From Fusobacterium sp. (GTDB lineage Bacteria; Fusobacteriota; Fusobacteriia; Fusobacteriales; Fusobacteriaceae): a stretch of DNA of 49,706 bases. A model generated the notes under the pieces. It saw nothing but the letters and a program-made list of their open reading frames with translations, was not told the DNA's origin and searched no databases. The DNA lies in assembly GCA_019410665.1 (NCBI GenBank), contig DXSD01000003.1:1-49706 (forward strand). The letters are read 5' to 3'. This document shows positions 32,511 through 41,957 of the stretch, in pieces; position 1 is the stretch's first letter; each line of letters starts with the position of its first letter. The translations under genes and the position numbers were made by a program.

Positions 32511-34286
32511 CTATACCCTCATTTCATCTCTCTTTTTTACTTCTTTTCCAAATTGTATATCATAAAAATGTTTATAAAGTCCATTTTTATCTAATAGCTC
32601 TTGATGTTTTCCAATCTCTTTTATCCTTCCATTTTCCATTACAACAATCTTATCAGCATTGATAATTGTTGAAAGTCTATGGGCAATTACAAAGGTAGTT
32701 CTATTTACCATAAGTCTATCTAAGGCATCTTGTACAAGTCTTTCTGACTCAGTATCCAAAGCAGATGTAGCTTCATCTAGTATTAATAGTTCTGGATTTT
32801 GAATCAAGGCTCTAGCTATGGCTATTCTCTGCTTTTGTCCCCCTGATAGCATAACTCCTCTCTCTCCTACCTCTGTTTCAAATCCCTTCTCTAAATCTTT
32901 TATAAACTCATAAGCATTTGCCATCTTTGAAGCTTTTATAATCTCATCCATAGAAACATTCTCTTTTCCAAAAGAGATATTTTCTGCTATTGTTCCAGAG
33001 AATAAAAAGCTCTCTTGAGGAACTATTCCTATGAGATCTCTATATTTAGATAGTGCTAGATTCTTTATATTTTTTCCATTTATTAAAAGTCTACCTTCAG
33101 TTGCTTCAAAGAATCTTGGAATTAGGTTAACTATTGTAGTTTTTCCACTTCCACTCTTTCCAACAAAGGCCACTACCTCTCCAGCTTTTATCTCTAAATT
33201 GATATTTTTTAAGGCATTACTCTTAGCATCCTCATAAGCAAAGGAAACATTTTCAAATTTTATATCTCTTATATTTCCATCTAAGATCTCCTCTTCTCCT
33301 TCAAACTCCTTCTCAATAGGAACATCTAAAATCTCGATTACCCTGTCAGCAGAAGGAATAGCCTCTTGTAAGTCATTATTTTTAGAGATAAGTCTTTTAA
33401 GAGGTTGACTCATAAGTCCTAGAGCAGTAACAAAAGATATCAAATCTCCTGGAGACATAGTTTTTGTAATTACAATTTGATATCCTCCATAAGCAGCAAC
33501 TAAAACTACCATTAGAGTAGTTATAACCTCATTTATTGGAGAAACCTTAGCTTTTATCTTAGTACTTTTATATGATTTTTGGAATTCGTCCATACTTATC
33601 TCTTTATATCTGTCTATTATCATATCACTATTATTAAAAGCTTTAATTACAAATATTCCAGCTAAACTCTCTTGAATAAAAGCAGTTACAGCTCCAGAAG
33701 TGTCCTGTCTAATTCTTCCTGATTTTCTAATCTTTTTAGTATATTTTCTTACTGTACTGATTATTAAAGGCATAACTGTTAAAGATACAATAGCTAATAT
33801 CCAATCCACTTGAAACATTCTAAAGATAAGAGCTACTACTGTTAAAAACTCCTTTAACATATCAAAAAGGATAAAACCTATTCTTCCAAGAGTGGCAGAA
33901 TCCCCAGAAAGTCTAGCCATTATATCCCCTAACTTATTTTTTCTATAATATGAAATAGGTAGTTTTTGCAGATGATTAAATACATCTATCTTAATATCTC
34001 TCTTTATTGTTTCAGTTACATAGTTTGAAGAGATATTTGCATAGTAACCTGACACAACTTTTATCACAGTAGAGATAAATATGGCAGATATTACTATGAC
34101 CATCATCTTAGGATCTTTTTTTACAAGAACGTCATCTATTAGATATTTACTTAACCAAGCAGGGACAGCTCCCATAGATGAAGTAAGTACAGACATTAAG
34201 ATTACAGCAAACATCACCCATTTATATCTTAAACTATATTTTAAAAAACTATTTAACGATTTATTTTGAAGTATTTTTAGTTCCAT
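32511..34286 (-). CDS. MsbA-like ABC exporter (probable lipid A flippase)
   Basis: A 591-residue half-transporter: six membrane helices (about residues 15-310), then an ATPase domain with Walker A GKSGSGKTT, signature LSGGQKQR, Walker B LILDEATSALD and H-loop VIAHRLST, all canonical, so it probably works as a homodimer. In E. coli MsbA flips lipid A core across the inner membrane. The place directly after lpxB in a lipid A cluster supports the same role here. Its ATG overlaps the lpxB stop region by 10 bases. A general lipid or drug exporter is the alternative. Confidence 0.88.
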   Translation of the reverse strand: MELKILQNKSLNSFLKYSLRYKWVMFAVILMSVLTSSMGAVPAWLSKYLIDDVLVKKDPKMMVIVISAIFISTVIKVVSGYYANISSNYVTETIKRDIKIDVFNHLQKLPISYYRKNKLGDIMARLSGDSATLGRIGFILFDMLKEFLTVVALIFRMFQVDWILAIVSLTVMPLIISTVRKYTKKIRKSGRIRQDTSGAVTAFIQESLAGIFVIKAFNNSDMIIDRYKEISMDEFQKSYKSTKIKAKVSPINEVITTLMVVLVAAYGGYQIVITKTMSPGDLISFVTALGLMSQPLKRLISKNNDLQEAIPSADRVIEILDVPIEKEFEGEEEILDGNIRDIKFENVSFAYEDAKSNALKNINLEIKAGEVVAFVGKSGSGKTTIVNLIPRFFEATEGRLLINGKNIKNLALSKYRDLIGIVPQESFLFSGTIAENISFGKENVSMDEIIKASKMANAYEFIKDLEKGFETEVGERGVMLSGGQKQRIAIARALIQNPELLILDEATSALDTESERLVQDALDRLMVNRTTFVIAHRLSTIINADKIVVMENGRIKEIGKHQELLDKNGLYKHFYDIQFGKEVKKRDEMRV

Positions 34287-35356
34287 CTCTCTCCTTTCAC
34301 TAGAAAGTCTCCATAACTCTCTACTACATTTTTTCCTGAAAGTCTTTCCCTTACCATTTGAATATTTTTATCCATCTCTTCTCTATTTTTTTCTATTTTT
34401 TCCAACTCTTTTTCTATCTCTTCTACATTACATCTCTCTTGTAGAAGCTCTGGGAATACCTCTCTGTCCAATGTAAGATTTGGAAGAGAAACAAAACCTA
34501 TCTTTAAAATATGTCTAGCTATAAAGGCATTGATAAATCCTGTTTTATAAATTACTATTGTAGGAAGTCCCATTAAAGCTAATTCTAAAGTCACAGTTCC
34601 AGAAGCTGCAATTGCTACACTAGATACCCTTACACACTCAGGAAGCTTTTTCTCAAACTCCAATACTAAATTTGGATATCTCTCTAAATCTTCATCAATC
34701 CATTTAAGATGATCTTTACTAGACAATTTTAACATAAATCTCTTATTTGGCACTCTTTTTACTAAATCTAACATAGTAGAAATTAAAGATCTTATCTCTT
34801 GCTTTCTACTTCCTGGTAAAAGTAGAATATACTCTTCCTCTCTTTTTTCTACAACATATTTATCTACAAAGGGATTTCCAAAATATACAGCATCTACATT
34901 GTGCTTCTTATAGAACTCTACTTCCCAAGGAAAGATCACCATAATATGATCAGCTTTTACTAATTTTTTTATTCTCTTTTCTCCCCAAATCCAAAGTTTT
35001 GGTGGAATATAGTAAAAAACCTCCACTCCCTCTATCTCTTTTTTTAAAAGTTCTAAAAATTTTAGGTTAAACCCTCCATAATCTACAAGAATAACTTTTT
35101 TTATTCCCTCTTTTTTTATAAATTCTATATACTCATTAGCCTTTCTTTTCAAAAAGCTATATTTTTTCAAAACCTCAGTAAATCCCATAATTGCAAGTTC
35201 ATCAATATCTTGGATAACCTCTACTCCAACAGCTCTACTATGTCTACCTGCAACTCCATAAAATTCCACATCTTTATACTTTTTTTTAATAGCTTCTACT
35301 AAATATGAAAGATGTAGATCTCCAGAAACCTCTCCAGTTGATACAAAAAATTTCAT
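34277..35356 (-). CDS. lpxB: Lipid-A-disaccharide synthase
   Basis: A 359-residue GT19 glycosyltransferase joining UDP-diacylglucosamine and lipid X into the lipid A disaccharide. Family stretches: FFVSTGEVSGDLHLSYL at the N-terminus, YYIPPKLWIWGEKRIKKL, LLPGSRKQEI and AIAASGTVTLELAL (sugar-nucleotide site). ATG follows AGGAGATAG. It lies 12 bases after lpxI, in biochemical order lpxA-lpxI-lpxB, and overlaps the exporter gene by 10 bases. Confidence 0.94.
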   Translation of the reverse strand: MKFFVSTGEVSGDLHLSYLVEAIKKKYKDVEFYGVAGRHSRAVGVEVIQDIDELAIMGFTEVLKKYSFLKRKANEYIEFIKKEGIKKVILVDYGGFNLKFLELLKKEIEGVEVFYYIPPKLWIWGEKRIKKLVKADHIMVIFPWEVEFYKKHNVDAVYFGNPFVDKYVVEKREEEYILLLPGSRKQEIRSLISTMLDLVKRVPNKRFMLKLSSKDHLKWIDEDLERYPNLVLEFEKKLPECVRVSSVAIAASGTVTLELALMGLPTIVIYKTGFINAFIARHILKIGFVSLPNLTLDREVFPELLQERCNVEEIEKELEKIEKNREEMDKNIQMVRERLSGKNVVESYGDFLVKGERWN

Positions 35357-35368
35357 AACTATCTCCTA

Positions 35369-36172
35369 TCAAACTTTTATTCCAAGTATAAATAGAGAGT
35401 TTTCCTCAGCTAACTTTATAGCTTCATCCCTATTTAAAAAAAGCATTCTTCCAGCTTCTCCTACAATTCCCTTAGCTCCTATCTCTATAGCTCTTTTTAT
35501 TGTATCTATTCCAACAGCTGGAATATCTACCCTCATATCCTGTTGGGGTCTAGACATTTTTACAATAATACACCCTTCCCCAGCTAACTCTCCAGCTCTT
35601 TTTATTGTTTTATCTGTTCCCTCTATCCCTTCAAGAGCCACAACAGATGAATCCTTACAAACAACTGTTTGTCCAGCATCTACTTCACTTAAAGCCTTAG
35701 CTGCCTCTATTCCTATCTTTATAGTTTTTTCATCCTCTATACTAGGTTTAATCTTAGTATAGCACTCATCTTTAAACATAAAATTTTTTAAAAGATGGTT
35801 TTGAGGAAGAACCTTTATCCCATTTAATCTAAAAAATCCTATAACTGCAAAAAGGAGAGTTTCATCTTTTCTATCTGGTAATCTCTTAAGAAGTTCCTCT
35901 CCAAATCTATCTAATTTCATCTCTTTAAATATTATATCTTTTTCTACTTTTCCAAGCATAACTATCTCATTAATACCATTAAGTAGGAAATATTTTACAA
36001 TATTTCCTACCTCTCCTATATTAAAAGACACAAAATTTTTATGTGCTTTTATTCTTTCATCTATGGTATCAAATAGCCCTAGTGGAAAAACATCTATATT
36101 CTGTTTTTCAGCCTCTTCAAGAAAATAGAGGGGTAATTTTCCATTACCAACTATTATTCCTATTTTTTTCAT
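35369..36172 (-). CDS. lpxI: UDP-2,3-diacylglucosamine pyrophosphatase LpxI
   Basis: A 267-residue protein of the former DUF1009 family, which replaces LpxH in many bacteria and cleaves UDP-2,3-diacylglucosamine to lipid X and UMP. It begins KKIGIIVGNGKLPLYFLEEA and has the conserved C-terminal region MSRPQQDMRVDIPAVGIDTI, with an aspartate expected in catalysis, and GEAGRMLFLN. Its placement between lpxA and lpxB confirms the call. Its start codon shares one base with the stop codon of lpxA (TAATG). Confidence 0.93.
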   Translation of the reverse strand: MKKIGIIVGNGKLPLYFLEEAEKQNIDVFPLGLFDTIDERIKAHKNFVSFNIGEVGNIVKYFLLNGINEIVMLGKVEKDIIFKEMKLDRFGEELLKRLPDRKDETLLFAVIGFFRLNGIKVLPQNHLLKNFMFKDECYTKIKPSIEDEKTIKIGIEAAKALSEVDAGQTVVCKDSSVVALEGIEGTDKTIKRAGELAGEGCIIVKMSRPQQDMRVDIPAVGIDTIKRAIEIGAKGIVGEAGRMLFLNRDEAIKLAEENSLFILGIKV

Positions 36173-36945
36173 TATTTAGCTATACCTCTATTACTATTTT
36201 TTATAAAATCTACAAAATAAGTTATATTTTTATCTTGTTCTATCTCTGCCTCTATTTGAGCAAGGGCATCTTTTAAAGGAAGTCCACTTCTAAACACGAT
36301 CTTATAAGCTTTTTTAATTCTTCCTATCTCTTCATCTGTAAACCCTCTTCTTCTAAGTCCTACACTATTTAGCCCTCTAGGAATAGCCTTATTCCCCTCT
36401 GCTAACACAAATGGACAGATATCTTGATTGATAGCACTAGCTCCACCAGTCATAGAAAATGATCCTATTCTACAGAACTGATGAACAGGAGTAAGCCCCC
36501 CTATTATTGCAAAACTATCAACTACTACATGCCCAGCTAATGTTACATTGTTAGCAAGAATACATCCATCTCCAACTATAACATCATGAGCCACATGTAC
36601 ATAAGCCATAAGTAAGTTATTACTTCCTATTCTAGTTTCCCATCTGTCATCTGTTCCTCTATGAATAGTTACAAACTCTCTAATTGAGTTATTATTCCCA
36701 ATTATAGTTTTAGTTGGTTCATTTTTATATTTTAAATCTTGAGATGCCTTTCCTATAGAAACGAAAGAGTAAATAGTATTATTCTCTCCTATCTCTGTAA
36801 TTCCCTCTACAACTACATGGGATTGTAAAACAGTATTTTTACCTATTTTTACATCTTTTCCAATTATACAGTATGGACCTATTTTTACTCCCTCTTCTAT
36901 AATAGCACCCTCTTCAATTATAGCAGTATTATGAATCTCTATCAT
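36172..36945 (-). CDS. lpxA: UDP-N-acetylglucosamine O-acyltransferase
   Basis: A 257-residue left-handed beta-helix acyltransferase, first step of lipid A synthesis. Hexapeptide repeats run from residue 7 to about 185 (for example IEEGVKIGPYCIIGKDVKIG). The catalytic histidine is in HVAHDVIVGDGCILANN (about residue 120), and VHQFCRIGSFSMTGG follows. The C-terminal helical part has the usual GLNSVGLRRRGF. Length is standard. It lies 16 bases after fabZ and overlaps lpxI by one base. Confidence 0.95.
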   Translation of the reverse strand: MIEIHNTAIIEEGAIIEEGVKIGPYCIIGKDVKIGKNTVLQSHVVVEGITEIGENNTIYSFVSIGKASQDLKYKNEPTKTIIGNNNSIREFVTIHRGTDDRWETRIGSNNLLMAYVHVAHDVIVGDGCILANNVTLAGHVVVDSFAIIGGLTPVHQFCRIGSFSMTGGASAINQDICPFVLAEGNKAIPRGLNSVGLRRRGFTDEEIGRIKKAYKIVFRSGLPLKDALAQIEAEIEQDKNITYFVDFIKNSNRGIAK

Positions 36946-36961
36946 AATTGCCTCCCGTCTA

Positions 36962-37387
36962 TTATTTGTCTGCTATACAGAAAGTAAAACTTGCCTCACA
37001 AGCAACATTTCCATCTACTAAAGCTTTTCCATGAGCTTTTACAAAGTTTCTTTTTATTTTCTCAACTTCAACTTCATATACAATTTGATCTCCAGGTCTT
37101 ATTGGACTTTTGAATTTTGCACTCTCTACTCCAACAAAGTAAGGAACTTTTCCTTCTAATCCTTCCATTACAAGTACACCTAAACATTGTGCCATTCCTT
37201 CAACGATTAATACTCCTGGCATGATAGGGTGTCCTGGGAAATGTCCGTTAAAGAACTCCTCATTTATAGTTACATTTTTAATTCCTCTTATTTTTTGCTC
37301 CTCTTTGTTTACCTCAATAATTCTATCCACTAATAAGAACGGATATCTGTGTGGTATTCTTTTCATTATTTCTAAAGTATCTAACAT
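36962..37387 (-). CDS. fabZ: 3-hydroxyacyl-ACP dehydratase FabZ
   Basis: A 141-residue hot-dog-fold dehydratase of fatty acid synthesis. RIPHRYPFLLVDRIIE and the catalytic NGHFPGHPIMPGVLIVEGMAQ region (histidine, then glutamate) are intact. I chose ATG at 37387: the longer frame starts at a TTG at 37402 that belongs to the TTGAGGAGG ribosome site. It competes with LpxA for hydroxyacyl-ACP, which explains why it sits between lpxC and lpxA here as in many Gram-negative genomes. Confidence 0.95.
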   Translation of the reverse strand: MLDTLEIMKRIPHRYPFLLVDRIIEVNKEEQKIRGIKNVTINEEFFNGHFPGHPIMPGVLIVEGMAQCLGVLVMEGLEGKVPYFVGVESAKFKSPIRPGDQIVYEVEVEKIKRNFVKAHGKALVDGNVACEASFTFCIADK

Positions 37388-37428
37388 TTTTTTCCTCCTC
37401 AAGTAATCTTAATCTGATATTATATATT

Positions 37429-38253
37429 TTACATGTTTTTTAATAATTTTGCAAATTCTATATCTAAAGCATGTCCTGCTTTTATAGCTATAATATGAGC
37501 TTTTATAGGTCTATTCAATATTTTAAGATCTCCTATAATATCTAACATCTTATGTCTTACAAACTCATCTTCAAATCTAAGTCCATCTGGATTTAAAACT
37601 CCATCTTTTTTTACAACTATGGCATTATCTAAAGTTCCACCTAAAGCTAGATTATTTTTCTTTAGATACTCTATCTCATAATCAAAACCAAAAGTTCTAG
37701 CTGGAGCTATCTCTTTTTTATAATTCTCTAAATTTACTTCAAACTCTGCTAATTGTGATTTTAAAAATGTGTGCTCAAATCTTATAGCATAAGTTAATTT
37801 GTACCCATCATATGGAAGAGCTACTATATTTTTATCTCCTACTGTTAAGTATATAGGCTCTTTTACTACTAAAGGCTCAACCTCTAATTCTAACTCTTTT
37901 AATCCTACCTCTTCAATAATATCTATAAATACTCTTGCACTTCCATCACAAATAGGAAGCTCATTTCCATCTAATTCTACCACTAAATCTGTAATATCTA
38001 AAGCATATAGTGCTGATAAAAAGTGCTCTATTGTATGAACCTTTGCCCCATACTCATTTTGTAAATTTGTTCCACGAGTTAAATCAAAAGTGTTAGCTAT
38101 ATCTAAAGTTATCTCATTTTTTCCATCTTCTAAATCCACTCTTTTAAAGATTATTCCATTCTCACTTGGAAGTAATCTCATCTTTATATTTTCACCTTTG
38201 TGGAGTCCAATACCGATATACTCTATCTCTTTAGCTATTGTTCTTCTTTTCAT
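37429..38253 (-). CDS. lpxC: UDP-3-O-acyl-N-acetylglucosamine deacetylase
   Basis: A 274-residue zinc amidase, the committed step of lipid A synthesis. The zinc motif HTIEHFLSALYAL (about residues 73-85) and the second ligand region FVRHKMLDIIGDL (about 233-245) are clear, as is ELPICDGSARVF. Length is near the usual 300. ATG follows GGGAGG. First lpx gene after the helicase gene; the 55-bp gap has a TATAAT-like -10 (near 38220) but no good -35. Confidence 0.94.
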   Translation of the reverse strand: MKRRTIAKEIEYIGIGLHKGENIKMRLLPSENGIIFKRVDLEDGKNEITLDIANTFDLTRGTNLQNEYGAKVHTIEHFLSALYALDITDLVVELDGNELPICDGSARVFIDIIEEVGLKELELEVEPLVVKEPIYLTVGDKNIVALPYDGYKLTYAIRFEHTFLKSQLAEFEVNLENYKKEIAPARTFGFDYEIEYLKKNNLALGGTLDNAIVVKKDGVLNPDGLRFEDEFVRHKMLDIIGDLKILNRPIKAHIIAIKAGHALDIEFAKLLKNM

Positions 38254-38308
38254 CTCTACCTCCCTTTTGTATTGAAATTATAATTGGTTTTCTTTCTAAC
38301 GAAGTGTT

Positions 38309-40483
38309 TTAACACTTTGTTAAGAATTTCTCTGCTACTGCCATAGCTATCTCTCTTTTTCCATCTACAAAGTTTATCTCAACTTTTTTATCATTTACAG
38401 CTTTTACTACTCCAAGACCAAATTTTTTATGCATCACCTTTTCTCCTATTGAATAAGGAAAACTCTTAGCAGTTTTATTCAGATCTTCTATAGTAATCAT
38501 CTTTTTAAAAGCTCTCTCAGTTATAAAGCTTCCTTTCTCCTCTTTTGGTTTATATTCAAAAGTTTTAGCTCTCTCTATTAAATCTTTAGGTATCTCATCA
38601 ATAAATCTTGAAGGTTCTCTTCCCCAATCTTCATTTCCATACATCATTCTAGATTTAGCATAAGTTATATAAAGCTTTTCCTCTGCTCTAGTTATGGCAA
38701 CATAGCAAAGTCTTCTCTCTTCCTCTAACTCATTAGTGTCAAAGTCTGCTCTACTTCCTGGGAAAATTCCCTCTTCAGCCCCTACTATAAATACAGTTGG
38801 AAATTCAAGTCCTTTAGAGTTATGTATAGTCATAAGTTTTACATAATCCTTTTCATCTTCTAAGTTATCAGTAGCACTTACTAAGGATATATTTTCAAGG
38901 TACTCTCTTAAGCTTAGATTCTCTACAACCTTTTCTAACTCTACAATTGAAGTTTTTAACTCCTCTATATTCTCTTTTCTAGTTTCATAATCTTCATAGT
39001 TAGCAACTAAGTAATCATTATAGTTTATCTCTTTAACTATAGTATCAAATAGTTCTGATACACTCTCCTCTTCACTTAGTTGTATAAACTCTCTTATCAT
39101 TCTATGAAAATCTAGAATAGTTATTTTTAGATTAGAGCTTAATCCTGCTATTTCATTTGCTCTTCCTAAAGAATCAAATAGAGATATATTTTGCTCCTTA
39201 GCAAACTCCTCTATCTTTTCTACTGTTTTATCTCCAATTTTTCTCTTAGGAACATTCAGTATTCTTGCTAAGTTTAAATTGTCAGTAGTGTTATTTATTA
39301 CTGCTAAATAGGCTACTATATCCTTAATCTCTGCTCTTTGATAGAATTGCATTCCACCAAAAATCCTATATGGAATATTCTCACGAAGAAGTTTTTCTTC
39401 AAACATTCTTGATTGAGCATTGGTTCTATATAAAATTGTAAAATCTCTATACTTTGCTCCCTTAGCTTTTCCCTTTATTATCTCTCCAACTACAAATCCA
39501 GCTTCCTCTCTACCATCATAACAAGACTCTACAGTGATTTTTTCACCTACTGTTTTTTTTGTCCAAAGTTTTTTATCTCTAGCACTTGAGTTATTTTTTA
39601 TAACAGAGTTTGCTGCATCTAGTATTACAGAGGTCGAACGATAGTTTTCCTCTAATTTTACCACAGTAGCATCTGGATAATCCTTTTCAAAATCTAAAAT
39701 ATTTTGGATATTTGCTCCTCTAAATCCATAGATACTTTGGTTTTCATCTCCAACAACACAGATATTCCCATATTTTTTAGCTATCTTATTCACTATTTTA
39801 TATTGGATATTATTTGTATCTTGATACTCATCTACCATTATGTATCTAAACTTATCTTGAACTTTATTCAATACATCTGATATCTCTAATAGTCTCTCTG
39901 TATTTACTAATATATCGGAAAAATCCATAGCATTATTATTTTTTAAAACAGAGTTATATCTTCTATATACCTCAGCTATTATCTTTCCATTATCATTGTA
40001 CTTTTCAGAGTTTTCATACTCCTCTGGAGAGATTCCTTCCTCTTTTAACTTAGAAATTATCGAGGCTACTACTCCCTCTTTAAGATTTTTATCCTTTACT
40101 ACTAACTCTTTCATAATATTTTTAGCTACTCTTTTTTGATCATCAGTATCATATATAGTAAAGTTAGAGTTATACCCTAATCTATCTCCATATACTCTTA
40201 AAAGTCTTAATCCAAAAGAGTGAAATGTAGATATCATAACTCTATTAGCTTCCTCACCTATTAGTGATTCTACTCTCTCTTTCATCTCTTTAGCTGCTTT
40301 ATTAGTAAATGTTACAGCTAAAATTTTATAAGGGGAGATTCCTAGTTCATCTATCATATGAGCTATTCTATATGTAATAGTTCTTGTTTTTCCTGATCCT
40401 GCCCCAGCTAAAATAAGAAGTGCCCCATCTATCTTAGAAGCTGCTTCTCTTTGCTTATCATTTAATTTATCTAATATACTCAT
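38309..40483 (-). CDS. pcrA: UvrD/PcrA-type DNA helicase
   Basis: A 724-residue superfamily 1A 3'-5' helicase used in repair and replication conflict resolution. Motifs in order: LNDKQREAA (Q motif), LLILAGAGSGKTRT (Walker A), VTFTNKAAKEMKERV (Ia), MVDEYQDTNNIQY (II), GDENQSIYGFRGA (III), LEENYRST (IV), TIHNSKGLEFPTVF (V) and EERRLCYVAITRAEEKLYI (VI). The C-terminal tail ends in a Tudor-like segment (HKKFGLGVVKAVNDKKVEINF), as in PcrA. ATG at 40483 is preferred to the longer TTG start, which sits on AAGGAG. It heads the cluster leading into lpxC. Confidence 0.92.
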   Translation of the reverse strand: MSILDKLNDKQREAASKIDGALLILAGAGSGKTRTITYRIAHMIDELGISPYKILAVTFTNKAAKEMKERVESLIGEEANRVMISTFHSFGLRLLRVYGDRLGYNSNFTIYDTDDQKRVAKNIMKELVVKDKNLKEGVVASIISKLKEEGISPEEYENSEKYNDNGKIIAEVYRRYNSVLKNNNAMDFSDILVNTERLLEISDVLNKVQDKFRYIMVDEYQDTNNIQYKIVNKIAKKYGNICVVGDENQSIYGFRGANIQNILDFEKDYPDATVVKLEENYRSTSVILDAANSVIKNNSSARDKKLWTKKTVGEKITVESCYDGREEAGFVVGEIIKGKAKGAKYRDFTILYRTNAQSRMFEEKLLRENIPYRIFGGMQFYQRAEIKDIVAYLAVINNTTDNLNLARILNVPKRKIGDKTVEKIEEFAKEQNISLFDSLGRANEIAGLSSNLKITILDFHRMIREFIQLSEEESVSELFDTIVKEINYNDYLVANYEDYETRKENIEELKTSIVELEKVVENLSLREYLENISLVSATDNLEDEKDYVKLMTIHNSKGLEFPTVFIVGAEEGIFPGSRADFDTNELEEERRLCYVAITRAEEKLYITYAKSRMMYGNEDWGREPSRFIDEIPKDLIERAKTFEYKPKEEKGSFITERAFKKMITIEDLNKTAKSFPYSIGEKVMHKKFGLGVVKAVNDKKVEINFVDGKREIAMAVAEKFLTKC

Positions 40484-40537
40484 TAAATTTTTCAACTCCT
40501 TCTAATAATTATATCATAATTACTGTAACAATGTCTA

Positions 40538-41764
40538 CTAATGGAGATAATCAATATGTATCATAACATCTTTCACATTTTCAAACTCCAATACAATTCC
40601 ATCTCTTACACTATCTACAAGATTGTGTGCTTCATATACACTCATCTCTTTAGGTACTCTAATATGCATAGAAAGAAATATCTTATCTCCTGATTTTCTC
40701 ATATAGATATCATGAACATTTTTTAAATTTTCATTTTCAGCTAGATACTTTTCTATCTCTCCTATAAACTCTCCATCTTGTTTATCTAAAATTAGATTTG
40801 ATGTTTCAAAAATTATTGACACACCCTCTTTAAAAATAAGTATAGCCACTATTAAACTTACTACAATATCAAATACTGGAGATACTAATATTGAAAGGAG
40901 TATTCCTACTATTACCCCTCCAGATGAGTAAACATCACTTTTACTATCTTTGGCATCTGCTATCAATGCACTGTTATCTGTTTCCATTCCAACTCTAAGT
41001 TTATATCTATACATAAAAAATTTCACAACCATAGATATAAAAGCCCAAATAATAGTTGTATAAGCAGGAACTCCACTATTCTCTCCTTTTATTAGTAACT
41101 CTAAACTTCCCTTTCCCAATTCAAAAGCTGTAAGTAGTAAAAATACTCCCAGTATGTTTCCTATTATACTCTCAATTTTTTCATGTCCATAGGGGTGCTC
41201 TTCATCAGCAGGTTTATTACTAAAATAGATTCCTAAAAGAATAGCAAAGGAACTTCCCACATCAGCTAAGGAGTTTATACCATCAGAAACTAAGGCTCTT
41301 GAATTTCCATAAATTCCTCCAAAAATTTTTATAACTGCAAGGAAGATATTTTGAACTATCGAAGAGATAACTACTTTTTTCCCCTCTTTCATTCTCAAGG
41401 TCTCTCTTTGAATGTTGTCAATTTCTAAAACTCCATTATTCTCTTTAAATCCATTCTTTTTAAAAAAATCTTGCTTAGTTAAATTCTTACATAATATTTT
41501 ATCTTTTTTCTGCTCAACTCCATGGTTAACCAAAAACTTTATCAGCTTTACTCCATAAGATTTATATCTCATCCCAGCTCTTACAAAAATTCTTCTGATT
41601 ATATAGTTATTGTTTTCCTCATCAACTAATATATACCCTACTAACTCCTCTTGATATTTTATAGTAAAATATTTCCCTTGCTCATCCTCAATAAACTCTT
41701 TATCTATATTTTTTAAATCACCAAAATGCCTTTGTAACTCCTCTAAACTATAGATATTATACAT
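40538..41764 (-). CDS. GNAT-like domain fused to a CDF-family cation efflux transporter
   Basis: A 408-residue fusion. Residues 1 to about 110 look like a small GNAT acetyltransferase domain (VGYILVDEENNNYIIRRIFV, then MRYKSYGVKLIKFLVNHG at the acetyl-CoA loop place, and FFKKNGFKENNGVLEI). From about residue 125 comes a cation diffusion facilitator with about six helices, the metal-site pattern SDGINSLAD in helix 2 and ADAKDSKSDVYSS in helix 5, and a C-terminal cytoplasmic domain (KNVHDIYMRKSGDKIFLSMHIRV). I chose ATG at 41764 with AAGGGGGAG upstream; the longer frame runs into the SRP RNA region. It probably exports zinc, iron or manganese; the role of the front domain is unknown. Confidence 0.87.
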   Translation of the reverse strand: MYNIYSLEELQRHFGDLKNIDKEFIEDEQGKYFTIKYQEELVGYILVDEENNNYIIRRIFVRAGMRYKSYGVKLIKFLVNHGVEQKKDKILCKNLTKQDFFKKNGFKENNGVLEIDNIQRETLRMKEGKKVVISSIVQNIFLAVIKIFGGIYGNSRALVSDGINSLADVGSSFAILLGIYFSNKPADEEHPYGHEKIESIIGNILGVFLLLTAFELGKGSLELLIKGENSGVPAYTTIIWAFISMVVKFFMYRYKLRVGMETDNSALIADAKDSKSDVYSSGGVIVGILLSILVSPVFDIVVSLIVAILIFKEGVSIIFETSNLILDKQDGEFIGEIEKYLAENENLKNVHDIYMRKSGDKIFLSMHIRVPKEMSVYEAHNLVDSVRDGIVLEFENVKDVMIHIDYLH

Positions 41765-41811
41765 TGAAAACTCCCCCTTGTTTATAAAAAAAGCCATGAA
41801 AACCAAAGAGG

Positions 41812-41902
41812 TAATATCATATACCCGTAATAAATACCTTAGTGCTGCTTCCTTCCAGACCTGACACGGTTCGATACTATTACGCCATAGGATTCCTCTT
41901 CA
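41812..41902 (-). ncRNA. ffs: Signal recognition particle RNA, small bacterial (4.5S) type
   Basis: The universal SRP domain IV core is read on the minus strand as GTGTCAGGTCTGGAAGGAAG followed by CAGCAC (about 41841-41866). Flanking arms pair: GTAATA with TATTAC, and an outer ATCC/GAT segment, giving one long hairpin of about 90 nt with the asymmetric loop and GGAA tetraloop. The Alu domain of Bacillus-type long SRP RNA is absent. The ends are estimates from pairing. It lies in the 193-bp gap between the TIGR03545-like gene and the CDF fusion gene. Confidence 0.93.
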
Positions 41903-41957
41903 ATTTCCATGACAACTAATTATATCAATAATTTCATATTACGTCAATAATTTTTTC

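Noticed and set aside
38306..38335. Hairpin at the end of pcrA as a terminator
   Set aside because: AAGTG/CACTT stem is short, lies on the stop codon and is not followed by a T run on the minus strand.
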